A DNA stretch of 64,000 nt from Rhizomucor pusillus (lineage: Eukaryota; Mucoromycota; Mucoromycetes; Mucorales; Lichtheimiaceae). Both the position numbers and the translations under genes were made by a program. Shown here one piece after another: positions 1 through 10,156 of the stretch; position 1 is the stretch's first letter, and every line of letters begins with the position of its first letter. Where the stretch lies: positions 1,430 to 65,429 of the forward strand of contig FWWN02000682.1 of the NCBI GenBank assembly GCA_900175165.2. The letters are read 5' to 3'. The notes under the pieces were generated by a model. It searched no databases. It worked only from the letters and a program-made list of their open reading frames with translations, and had not been told where the DNA came from.

Positions 1-1
1 T

Positions 2-488
2 TTCCTCGGTAGCTGGAAACCCGTAAACAGCAGAGTCAAAGGTCATGCATGTAGTGGAAGTCTGAAAAAGCTCGAACAAATCCTCAAGGCACCTGAGCCA
101 GACAAATTGTACACCATCGATGAATATAATACAACAAAGACATGCGGATATTGTTTCAAGAAGATCCAGATCCACAAGTATCGTCGGGACGATAAATTCG
201 TCAAAGTCAAGGCCAAGATGTCTTTCTGACATAGTACGACATACCACTTGCAGCAGAGACGCTGCCGCAGCTTCCAATATCGCGCTTAGTGTTATCTCAA
301 GAGCGCTATCAGATGATAACCAACCTTTTCCATGCTTCCGCCGTGGACGAAGTAAAGACATGAGATTCAGTCTCACTCAAAAATTTCAACTTGATTGCGG
401 CAGAACTAGGCTAGTTACTGACCGTAGCCTCTCGAGAGGAAAAAATTTGGGTAAGTCAACGTCGGTACTATATTATTCTGATAGCTAA
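2..488 (+). pseudogene. C-terminal remnant of a TnpB/Fanzor-like zinc-ribbon RuvC protein
   Basis: Reading from base 2, an open frame enters from outside the window and ends at a TGA near base 229. It contains EYNTTKTCGYC, which resembles the E-x-x-T-(S/T)-K-x-C-x-x-C segment before the zinc ribbon in OrfB/TnpB and Fanzor proteins. About 60 bases on, the next forward frame carries TTCSRDAAAASNIA, matching the closing RuvC-III motif (C-x-RD-x-x-AA-x-NI) of the same superfamily. The two halves are adjacent and collinear but in different frames, so a one-base shift separates them. No splice pair that rejoins them was evident. This is probably the dead 3' end of a transposon-borne Fanzor-type gene; a related OrfB-like element is possible. 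The rest of the protein lies outside the window, so the catalytic Asp and Glu cannot be checked. Confidence 0.55.
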
Positions 489-652
489 TGGTGGTGCAAA
501 TAGCTTAGACCTCATTTTTGGGTCCGAGTTGGGTGCGTTGATCGGCCGTAAAGCCCTAAGACTTGTCGGACACTGGATTTTGAAAAGTACGCGTAACACT
601 TGCTCTCCCCTTTCTCAACGGCTCACATAAACTCGATTATTCCAACGTCGAC

Positions 653-1608
653 ATGGCACGAAGATACGATTCACGGACAACGATATTCTCACCTGAAGGT
701 ACAGCCAACTTCGCTCTAGTGAAACAAGCGCAAGTGTCACTTAGCATGCGCAATGCTAGGTCGTTTATACCAAGTCGAATATGCCATGGAGGCCATTTCA
801 CTGGCCGGCATTGCTCTTGGCGTACTTGCAAAGGACGGCATTGTGATTGCAGCCGAGAAGAAAGTAACCTCAAAACTGCTCGAGCAAACTGCTTCCGCTG
901 AAAAGATTTACAAACTGAACGAGTACGTGTACCTTTCTCCAGAGAGAGAACGCGCTGACGGACACGACGTTAATTTGCTTACAATTGATTCTTGATAAAC
1001 TAGTCGAATGATTTGCGGTGTAGCCGGTATGACTGCAGACGCCAATATTCTTATCAACTGGGCTCGATCAAGCGCGCAGAGATATCTATTCACATACGAC
1101 GAAGAGATTCCGGTAGAGCAGCTTGTACAGCGTCTATGTGATTTGAAGCAAGGATATACACAGTACGGTGGTCTGCGTCCATTTGGCGTCTCGTTCATCA
1201 TTGCAGGCTACGATGATCACTACGGTTTCCAGTTATATCACTCGGATCCATCTGGAAACTACGGTGGATGGAAGGCAACCTGCATTGGCGCAAACAATGC
1301 TACTGCACAGAGTATCTTGAAGCAGGACTATAAGGATGACATGACTCTTGAAGATGCAAAGGCCTTGGCTGTCAAGGTTTTGAGCAAGACTATGGATAGC
1401 ACAACTCTAAATAGTGAGAAGCGTAAGTACAGGGTTTGCAAGGTTCCAACAGAAATCATCTATATTGACAAGCATTTCGACAGTGGAGTTTGCAACCATT
1501 CGTTTGGTAGATGGCAAAGTCAAATATGACCTGTACACCCCAGCAGATATCGACCAGTTGTTGAAGGAACAGAATGTAGGAGCAGAAAAAATGGACGAAG
1601 GTCAATAG
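653..1608 (+). CDS. PRE9: 20S proteasome subunit alpha type-4 (PRE9)
   Basis: Four exons (653-698, 760-922, 1004-1422, 1484-1608) give a 250-residue protein. It starts [16 protein letters not shown] and continues [12 protein letters not shown], the N-terminal alpha-subunit signature. Later segments ([33 protein letters not shown]) match the alpha-3/PSMA4 branch rather than other alpha subunits. This subunit is part of the outer heptameric ring of the 20S core; it is non-catalytic, gates substrate entry and contacts the 19S cap. The Gly codon after the PEG segment is split across intron 1, which supports that junction. All introns are GT-AG and 61-81 nt. The lysine-rich tail of animal PSMA4 is shorter here. 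Identification is very secure. Confidence 0.97.
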
Positions 1609-1762
1609 TTTCTTTATTTTACACCAGTAAAGAGAGGATATCAAGGAAAATAGTATCATTTTCCTATTTTGAGGAAATGTAGATTGCAGCTGCACCGCAC
1701 AAGAGAGATGTGAATAAGGACGAGACAAAATTGACCTATTCCCGATACTTTGAGCAGACAGA

Positions 1763-2893
1763 TCAAAAATAGCATCGGCTGCTATGTTTGTTTACCTGGT
1801 GGTTATCGAGGACATCCCAGCCGCTGATGGCAACAGCACCGTTCTGCCCATCCTGTACAACCATCTTTTGTTTTTCAGAATACCAGGTCTTTTGCACTGT
1901 AGCTCCAAGTAAGGAATCAATCAACGAACCGCCAAGGCCTGCCAGTGAACCGATAATGACAAATTCCCAGGGCAAACCGTGGCATGGCTGTTGTATAACC
2001 AACGTCATTGCTCCTACTAAGCCCATTGTCGCTCCTCCTGCCAACGATGCCGCTAGCCCCAACGCTGATACACCACCGTTCGTTCCTGGGGGAACCTTCT
2101 GGAAAGTGATAATTGACGTGGGCCAAGACTTGTTTAGAATTCCCAATTCACTAGCCCACTTCACAAAGAAACAAATAATGTATCATTGTTAAGTGCTCGT
2201 TGAACTTGGAGCCTTACAGCATAGTAGTACTCACGGTATCTCCAGCACAGCATGCATAGTGGCTACCGCGTACATAGTTCGTAAAAGTGAGACAAGTTTC
2301 GGATCACGGCGTCATGGAGATATTTACCCGAGGTACGCCCAGAATAACGCCGTACTCAGTGGTGTCTGATCAAAACAATCGATATCTCCTCGGCTTTCAA
2401 AGAGATATCGGTACGCGACAACGGCGACACCTCCAGTGAGACCATTGCACAATACCTGGACAAGTGTGCGTTCGCTCGATTTGTCAAAGTCTGCTTCTAG
2501 CTGACGTTTGCGTTCTGCTTTATACTTCATGTTTTGCATTGATTTGGGTAACAATTCCTTAGTATGTTGGCATAGCATGTCTATACAGTATATGTGTTTT
2601 CACACCTTGGTCAGCTTGGAGCTAGCAAGAAAGAACGCGATCAAAATGGCGGTAAAGTATGCGAATCTCGAGGAGAATGTTGCCATTCCCAGCAGGAATG
2701 CTGCGGCTTGCCCATCAGTTGACAAGGATTTTTTTCGGCGGGCGTGAATGACGAGCAAGCTCGACAACGCTGCCGCAAAGATAAACGCGGACATGGGATA
2801 TACGACGTGATCGACGCTCTCTTGCGGCAATGGAATACAATTTCCCGGATCGGAGCCAAAGTCTGATAGCGTCCTATCTTTGGTAGCCTTCAT
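1763..2893 (-). CDS. TMEM19-like DUF92 integral membrane protein
   Basis: Four exons (2606-2893, 2328-2557, a 28-nt exon 2235-2262, and 1763-2158) give 313 residues. The protein has several hydrophobic segments and the DUF92/TMEM19 landmarks: SSKLTK near residue 95, LVQVLCNG, ACCAGDTWASELG spanning the small exon, then KVPPGTNGGVSALG and a closing DNHQVN. Animal TMEM19 and plant and bacterial DUF92 members (some are prenyl-phosphate kinases, e.g. VTE6) share this order. The molecular role of the fungal members is not established. ATG at 2893 was chosen as the first in-frame Met before the first hydrophobic segment; the upstream codon in frame is not ATG. The gene runs convergently to the proteasome gene, with about 150 bp between stops. 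Confidence 0.88.
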
Positions 2894-3293
2894 CGAGCAC
2901 AACCCTATTTTTTTTTCTTCCTCTTCCCCTTGCACAAACCTATCTTGGCTCTTAGTTCCAGGAATCCTGATACCGTATATAAATACTCATTTTCTAATCC
3001 CAAGCTCTAAATATTGCATCCCATAAAAAAGGACAGGATCGTCCCGCCGAGTGTGAACTTTTTAAAAAGGCGTCATACCATTTCGGGAAATCCGAAAGCT
3101 CACGCTGCATTGACGAGCATAAAACCCCTCCTTCTTTTGTCTTTTCGAGTTTGGAGGGTGGCAAACCTGTTTCATGATACGGTGCTTCATAGCCGTAGAT
3201 TATGTAAGCAATTTGTTTACCTGAAAACAAACGAGAAGGGATTGACAGGAATAGCAGTAGTGTAACTAAGGGCGACGACGACTGGCGGCCACA

Positions 3294-6200
3294 ATGAGCA
3301 GCATACGACTCAAGTTCAAATCGTTGTTCAGCCGCAAGGCCAAGGCGCGGCTAGAGGAAGAAGAGGAAGAGGACGATCAGCAGCAGCAGCAGCAGCAGAC
3401 ACAACAGAAACTTAAAAAGACGGAATCGACCTCGTCGTATATGCAACAGCGCCGCAAGATCTATGTGAACATGGAGCTGCCCAAGTCAGAGTTCGATGAC
3501 AAGGGTCGGCCGATCGGGCGTCACTTTGTCAGCAATCGCGTACGCACAGCAAAGTACACGCCTCTGACGTTTGTGCCGAAAAACTTGTTTGAACAGTTCA
3601 GAAACGTCGCCAATTTATACTTTTTACTGCTTGTGATTTTGCAATGCATCCCGACTTTTGGTGTGGTCGAGCCCGCTGTATCTGCCCTTCCACTGATTGC
3701 TATTCTTGTTATTACCGGTATCAAGGATGCCATAGAAGACTGGAAACGTAACCAAAGCGACGCCCGCGTGAACGGCGCAATGACACTGACGTTAAGTCAC
3801 TGGCGAAATGTCAATGTGATGGATGAAACGCGTCACAAACTGTATCCATTCTACGTTGTTATGGGTTTCTTTTGTATGCTTGCAGGCATGGAGAATAAGT
3901 ACGCACATGCCTACAGAATGTCCACGAGCCGCAAGAAGCCTGCAAAGAGAGCTAATCTACCGGATGATACGAGATCGCTTACGGCAGAGCAAGCTTCATT
4001 GTTACTTTCGCCTTCACCATCAGCTACTCCTCGGCCTAACGAACTACCAGTACCAAAGGAATCGACAAAAAACAAAAGTCTATTATCCGCGGTACGCCAG
4101 CGGTCTGATACATTTCGTTCAGAACTTTCAAACATATTCAAACCACCCAAGCGTCAACCATATCGCCCAGGCTCGATACCACATTCAGTCTTGTATCGTA
4201 CGACATCGCACGAATCGACCATTCGACGACGATCTTCATCTATCCATCCGGGAGGTATAAGATGCTCGGACCTGGGACCCGGCGATCCACCTGCACCTAA
4301 ATGCAAAGTGTGGTGGCAAGAAGTAAAGTGGCAAGACGTCAGTGTGGGCGATTATGTGATGATGCGCAACGACGAGGATGTCCCGGCCGATATCGTAATT
4401 CTATCAACATCTGAGCAAGACAATTTATGCTATATTGAAACCAAGAACCTGGATGGCGAAACCAACCTGAAAGCTCGTCAGGGGGTTCCCGCAACCGGCG
4501 GCATCCGAACTGTTCATGATTGCGAGCGCGCTCAGTTTTACATCGAAAGCGAACCACCGCATGCCAACCTGTATCAGTACAGCGCCGTCTTGAGATGGGA
4601 TATCGACCAACCTGAAGGTAACGAGAGCACGGTATCTCATCAAAAGACTGAGGTCGTCACGTACAATAATATTCTGCTACGTGGATGCGTCCTGCGGAAC
4701 ACGCAGTGGGTGATCGGCATTGTTGTATTTACGGGCGATGATACCAAGATCATGCTGAATTCTGGCCGCACGCCCTCCAAGCGTAGCAAGATACAGAAGA
4801 AGACCAATCCACATGTATATCTCTGTTATACCAACTCCTAAAGCTTGTATTATTCACCTAACGATTTTATTTAGGTTATTGCAAACTTTGTAATTCTTGC
4901 TATCATTTGTATTGTCAGTTCTATCATCGAAAGTATCCAGTTTTACGGCAGTGGATCATCGCAGTATTTTGATTACGGAATCCGTGGCACTGACCCTCAA
5001 TACTCGGGGTTCTTGACATTCTGGTAAGTACACAAATATATACATATAATCAATGTAATTAATTAGCTATTTTGCCAAGGGTGACCCTCATCTTGTATCA
5101 AAATCTTGTACCTATCTCGCTATACATTTCGGTTGAAATTGTGAAAACATTGGCTGTAGGTTTGCAGTATGGCAGCAGATCACGCTTGCTGAATTTATAT
5201 GATTAACTTGCTGATCATATTTTCGATTTAGGCATACTTTATCTACGCCGATATTGACATGTACTATGAACCAATTGATCAACCGTGCATTCCAAAGACA
5301 TGGAATATCTCGGATGATTTGGGCCAAATTGAATACATATTCTCGGACAAGACGGGCACGCTGACGCAAAATGTCATGGAATTCCGTAAATGTACGATCA
5401 ATGGTGTCTCTTATGGACTTGGTATGACGGAAGCAGCAATGGGTGCTCGGATACGACAACAGCATGGCGAAGAAAAAGTATCTGAGGACGTCGATCTGGA
5501 GAAAGCCAAGCAAGAGATGTATGAGAAGCAAGGTGGCATGTTTGAAAACAAACACGTTGGTCCCAGCCCTACGTTCGTGGATCCCAAATTATTTGATGAT
5601 TTAAAGCAAGACGATGCCCACTCGATAGCAATTAAGCATTTCGTATCTTCGCTTGCGCTGTGTCACACGGTAATAGCCAACAGATCCGATCCAGAGAATC
5701 AAGACTATATTGAATACAAGGCGCAGTCCCCGGACGAGGCTGCACTGGTGGCGACAGCGAGAGATCTGGGCTTCGTCTTTCTCGGACGTGATGCTAACAC
5801 CCTAACGCTGGAGGTCATGGGCGAGACGCGCAAGTTTGAGTTATTGAACATTATCGAATTCAATTCGACCAGAAAACGTATGAGTGTCATCGTGCGGCCA
5901 CATGACAGCGACCGCATCCTGTTGCTTTGCAAAGGTGCAGACTTGGTCATTTTGGAACGCCTCAACAAGGACTTTAGACAGCAAAAGGATCTGGAAGAGT
6001 CACAGAAGCGCTTAATTGAAAAAACCAACCAAGATCTCGAAAATTTCGCCAATGAGGGTCTGCGAACGCTGTGTCTCGCATATCGTTTTATATCACAACA
6101 GGAGTACGACAAATGGAACCGCAAGTACCACGAAGCTAGCTCAAACCTTTACAACCGAGAGGAGAAGATGGATGAAGTGGCTGAAGAGATCGAATGCAAT

Positions 6201-7672
6201 ATGCTCTTGATGGGTGGCACTGCTATCGAAGACCGACTCCAGGAAGGCGTACCTGAGACGATTGCTGAACTAGCAAAGTCCGGTATCAAACTCTGGGTGC
6301 TTACAGGTGACAAGACAGAAACAGCCATTAATATCGGCTTTTCTTGCAACCTGATTACCAACGACATGCAACTGCTGGTTGTGTCGGCTCAGAGCAGGGA
6401 AGAAACAGTAGAGCAACTGGAATCAGCTCTGCAAGATACAAATAGGGATCAGCAGCGTGCGCTTGTTATCGATGGAACTACTCTGAAATACGCGCTCGAA
6501 CCCCAGAGCAAAGATAAAATGCTTCGCCTCGGTATGCAATGCGCCAGTGTCGTGTGCTGTCGTGTAAGCCCGAAACAAAAGGCACAGGTCGTGATGCTTG
6601 TCAAGAAAGGACTGGGTGTCATGACACTCGCTATCGGAGACGGCGCAAACGACGTTTCCATGATCCAAGCAGCCAACGTCGGTGTCGGTATATCCGGCCT
6701 CGAAGGCCGTCAGGCAGTCATGGCTTCCGATTATGCCATTGCACAGTTCCGGTTCCTCAGGAAGTTGCTGCTCGTCCACGGCCGCTGGTCATATCTGCGC
6801 ATCTCGGAAATGATCATGGGATTCTTCTTCAAGAATATTGTGTGGACTTTTGTGCTGTTTTGGTATCAAATCTTTTGCCAGTAAGTCATAGTGACAGATA
6901 TCTGTTAAACTCATACGCAGGAGCTGACGCTGCACTGATGTTACTTAGGTTCTCTGGCTCCATGATTTTCGAGTATACGCTTGTGACATTGTATAACTTG
7001 ATCTTCACTTCGCTCCCTATCATCTTTCTCGGTAAGTTTCCAAATAACTGCAAAATCGACGAGAGTTAAATGCGAATCTGTGCAGGCATCTGGGATCAGG
7101 ATTTAGATGCCAAAACGAGTTTGGCGTATCCTGAGCTGTACAGGATGGGTATCCGGAATGACAAGTTCAAAGTGTGGCAGTTTTGGGTAACCATTTTCGA
7201 CTCGATCTATCAATCGGTTGTGTGCTTCTTTTTCCCGTACTTGCTCCTTAAAAGTGGAACATACGACAAGCAAGGATACGACGTGAACGGCATTTACGAG
7301 ATTGGCACAATCATGGCTACCATTGGAGCCATTAGCGCCAACTTCTTTATTGGCCTAGAGCTGTATAGCTACACCTGGATACAGATTGGTATCATTGCAT
7401 TGTCTATCCTAGTCCTTTACGCGTTCATATGTATCTACGCGCAGTTTGCAACGTTCATCATGGCAGGACAGGATCGATTATTTGGTACAGGTTACTATTG
7501 GCTCATACTGTTGCTGACAATCGTGACATGTTTCTTGCCTCGTTTCGCGGTCAAGTACTATATAAAATTGTACCATCCATACGACAATGACATCATTCGA
7601 GAAATTGAGCTGGTGCAGCATCGCGGACGCGTCGCACGCAAGGCATCCGTCTCCGAGGATACCACACATTAG
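3294..7672 (+). CDS. P4-type ATPase phospholipid flippase (DNF1/DNF2 type)
   Basis: Six exons (3294-4814, 4875-5023, 5080-5155, 5232-6880, 6949-7031, 7086-7672) encode 1354 residues. P-type ATPase motifs are in order: DGETNLK in the actuator region, PISLYISVE in transmembrane segment 4 (the P4 variant lacking cation ligands), the phosphorylated Asp of DKTGTLTQN near residue 622, KGAD in the nucleotide-binding domain, and GDGANDVSMIQ. Ten hydrophobic helices are expected, and the C-terminal ones are visible. A Ser/Arg-rich loop of about 150 residues (3900-4260) sits in the actuator region, as in fungal DNF1/DNF2. The product flips aminophospholipids or phosphatidylcholine to the cytosolic leaflet at the plasma membrane and Golgi, usually with a CDC50-family partner that is not in this window. 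The N-terminus has acidic and Gln tracts. Intron boundaries preserve frame throughout. Confidence 0.95.
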
Positions 7673-7789
7673 CGGCTTTCCGCGTGTATTTCTAGTCTCT
7701 CCTTTACACACATTTACACACACACGACGATGCATAACTTATATACTAGAAATTGTACATGTAATGTAATTGTATATCCCTGTTTGTTT

Positions 7790-8786
7790 TCAAGAGTAAT
7801 CATTGTGCCAGACTGTGCCTTTTGGATTGCGTTCCGGAGTGTGCGGCTCAAATAGGCCTTCTACAAATGTTTCTCTAATGTGACAGTCGACCACACCTTC
7901 CGCAAATAAGCTGTAGTCTCTCCAGAAGCTGCATCCAGGTTCTTTGCCGTGACGACCAACGGCGTGCAATGCGAACTGCGGTGTCTTGCGCAAATGGCTG
8001 GAACAAGTGGTTAAAATAGGCGCTTGTTCCCACGGTCCCAATTCCATGGCATGCTTGTCAAATTCTCCTCTGTCTCGTCGCTCCATTCCATAAGCCGCTC
8101 CCTCACCCGCAACCTTTTAGCACTTACCTGAACACCTGGCCCAGTCCAAAGTGGTGTTTGCTGAGCAGACTTAGCGTCTGAGGTTCCTTGACCGCAACGA
8201 TCGAGTCCGCTTCGTACGCGAGCTTATCACCAAAGAACATCAAGATCTTGCGTTCAAAACGCATGTTGAGCAATCGAGTTTTCTTTGCGCTGCCGTTTTC
8301 TTGTTCTTCTTCAGCCTCGCTCGAAAACGGCGATGACTCCTCATCTGTTGTGTCCGGTGCACTGCAGGGCACAAGCTCATTCTTTAGAATCTGGACCCGG
8401 CTCGGTACGTTGAAGTATGCTGATAACAGTCGCTGCAAGTTGCCGTTGGTCTGCAGGACCATTCGTTCCAGAGGAGAGAATTCCTCTGGCAGCTTTAGAA
8501 ACACCTGCGACGCAGTAACTTCTCATCATCAATTAATTCACGCATACATATCGACAGTACACAGTTGAGATAACAGTCTACATACGTTCTTGTTCAAAAT
8601 GAAATGGGATGTGGGTATAATCACGCGCAGCCTCCGGTTCAGGGATCCGGAACGGCGTGAGCGGCAGAGCTCGCCCCGATTTCTTCTTATGCTTTGTGGA
8701 GTCCAGGATGATGAAATTAGTGAAAGATACAAAGGTTTATGCGAAAAGAAGGAATGGAAACAAAAACCGGCCGGGTCCTTTCATAT
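7790..8786 (-). CDS. DUF98 / chorismate-lyase-fold protein (start unresolved)
   Basis: Exons 8128-8504 and 7790-8000 join in frame and are preceded by an exon whose 3' end is at 8586. The joined protein reads FSPLERMVLQTNGNLQRLLSAY, then an acidic Ser/Glu-rich loop, an Arg/Lys-rich strand, GLGQVF, SFWRDYSLF and CHIRETF. The pattern of a TNGNL helix followed by a strand-rich half ending in WR-x-Y and I-x-E-x-F resembles DUF98 and UbiC chorismate-lyase-like proteins, a small-ligand-binding fold. A catalytic role cannot be inferred. The first exon has no in-frame ATG. A start at 8786 joined by a weak donor to an acceptor near 8686 would restore one, so the 5' end is provisional. The gene runs convergently with the flippase gene. 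Confidence 0.6.
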
Positions 8787-8862
8787 TGTTTGATTTGACG
8801 GAGAAACTTTTAAGGCCATTGCTGCTGCGCTTTTTGTTCTTTGTTCTTTTTACTACTGCTAC

Positions 8863-9912
8863 TTATTCCAGCACCAAAAGTTCCGGTACCAATGGGGCAT
8901 TATTTGCCATACTAGTCATTAGTGCATCGCTGCTATCGCACGCTGTCCCTATTAGCCATTCTTGGCCCAGCACCTGCGCCTGCGGTGGTGGCTGGTAGAT
9001 TTGGAATGGTGGATCGTCCTGCCAGAGGATCAGTGCGTCGTTGTTGCAGGAAAGCGTGGCATTCGGATTGGGCGGTTGCCACAGCAACGAAGAATAAGAA
9101 GAACCAGCTTCAGGGAACGACGTTTCGGTTACTTGCGACGCAGGGCTATCGTTACTCGGTGTGAGTTGCGGCGGCGGCGTTGTTGCTGCCCAAAAGTTGA
9201 GATACGGCGGCTGAAAAAAATAGTATGGATTAGTTATCCAAGGCAAATAGCTGCTGCTGCTGTTGCTGCCTGGCAACAACTGTTGCATGGACGTAACCGA
9301 AAAGGAAAAACTCGATGGTGGTGGCAAAAAGGAAGAAGGAAAACAAGGAGCGGCAGTGGCCGTGTTTGCTATCGATTCCGTTGCGGCCGGCGTCGTAGTA
9401 GACTTGTTGCAATCGTCGCCCTCTTTTGCCGCGGCCTGTTTGTTGCTATGGCGCTTTTTCGGTGTATACTTGTACCCAGGATACCTAGCCAACATTGTCA
9501 ATGATAAAAGCATTTGTTGCAGAGGATGAACGTTGTAGACCCACTTTAATGAATGCTCCTGTTTTGCCTGCTTTGCTTTTTCAATGTACAGATCCTTGAT
9601 ATACTGCGGTTCTTGATGCCACCATTTTGCCACAAGCTTCGAAATATCTCGATGATTCATTGTATGATTCGGGTATCGCTCTCCGATCTGCTTTTGCTTG
9701 TCGAGACGATATGCAAGGAAACAATTCACGGGTCGAGGTATGTGGTGCTGGTTCCGTCTGCGCACACGTTTGCGCTTGGACTTGTCCTGCGGCGCCGCCC
9801 TGCGCTGTTCTTCTGCGAGCCGTTCCACGTCTTCGTATTGCGTGCGATCCAGCGCACCTGGCGTAGGCATTGGTTCAATGCGATCCCAGTAAGGCATAGT
9901 GTATTCCTGCAT
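8863..9912 (-). CDS. HMG-box (MATA-type) transcription factor
   Basis: Two exons (9545-9912 and 8863-9484) separated by a 60-nt intron encode 329 residues. A basic stretch (KSKRKRVRRR) precedes an HMG box at about residues 59-130: IPRPVNCFLAYR, DISKLVAKWW, then KYPGYKYTPKKR. The intron lies inside the box, and removing it joins EHSLK to YPGYKY, the normal end of a MATA/SOX-like box, so the junction is well supported. The C-terminal 190 residues are rich in Ser, Asn, Gln and Pro, as in activation domains. ATG at 9912 is the first Met of the open frame that makes sense; the frame upstream is hydrophobic non-coding-looking sequence without ATG. It is a sequence-specific DNA-binding regulator. 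The target process, mating-like or metabolic, cannot be told from sequence. Confidence 0.88.
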   Translation of the reverse strand: MQEYTMPYWDRIEPMPTPGALDRTQYEDVERLAEEQRRAAPQDKSKRKRVRRRNQHHIPRPVNCFLAYRLDKQKQIGERYPNHTMNHRDISKLVAKWWHQEPQYIKDLYIEKAKQAKQEHSLKWVYNVHPLQQMLLSLTMLARYPGYKYTPKKRHSNKQAAAKEGDDCNKSTTTPAATESIANTATAAPCFPSSFLPPPSSFSFSVTSMQQLLPGSNSSSSYLPWITNPYYFFQPPYLNFWAATTPPPQLTPSNDSPASQVTETSFPEAGSSYSSLLWQPPNPNATLSCNNDALILWQDDPPFQIYQPPPQAQVLGQEWLIGTACDSSDALMTSMANNAPLVPELLVLE

Positions 9913-10156
9913 CGTAAATATTTGTGCAATGAAATGAAAGATTACAATCGTAACGAAAAGGAGTGTTAGGGAGAAAGGAAAGGAATTGAAGATGGTGGTA
10001 TAACAAACTAGCGACACGAAAACTGTATTTAAGTAAAACGAGACACCAAGCGTACTCTTTGTTCTTCTTCTACTGTAAGATTTTGGTTGGAGGAAAAGAA
10101 ATGCGTGTGTGTAAGTGTGCAGGAAGAAAAACAATGATCCCAATGTCCATTCTCTT

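Noticed and set aside
3840..3900. A very short candidate intron within the flippase actuator loop (ending at cttgcag).
   Set aside because: The frame is open through it, no deletion is required, and the candidate lengths are not multiples of three.
8922..9504. Overlapping plus-strand open frames of 80-180 codons opposite the HMG-box gene.
   Set aside because: They are antisense shadows of low-complexity coding sequence, with Arg-rich composition produced by the repeats.
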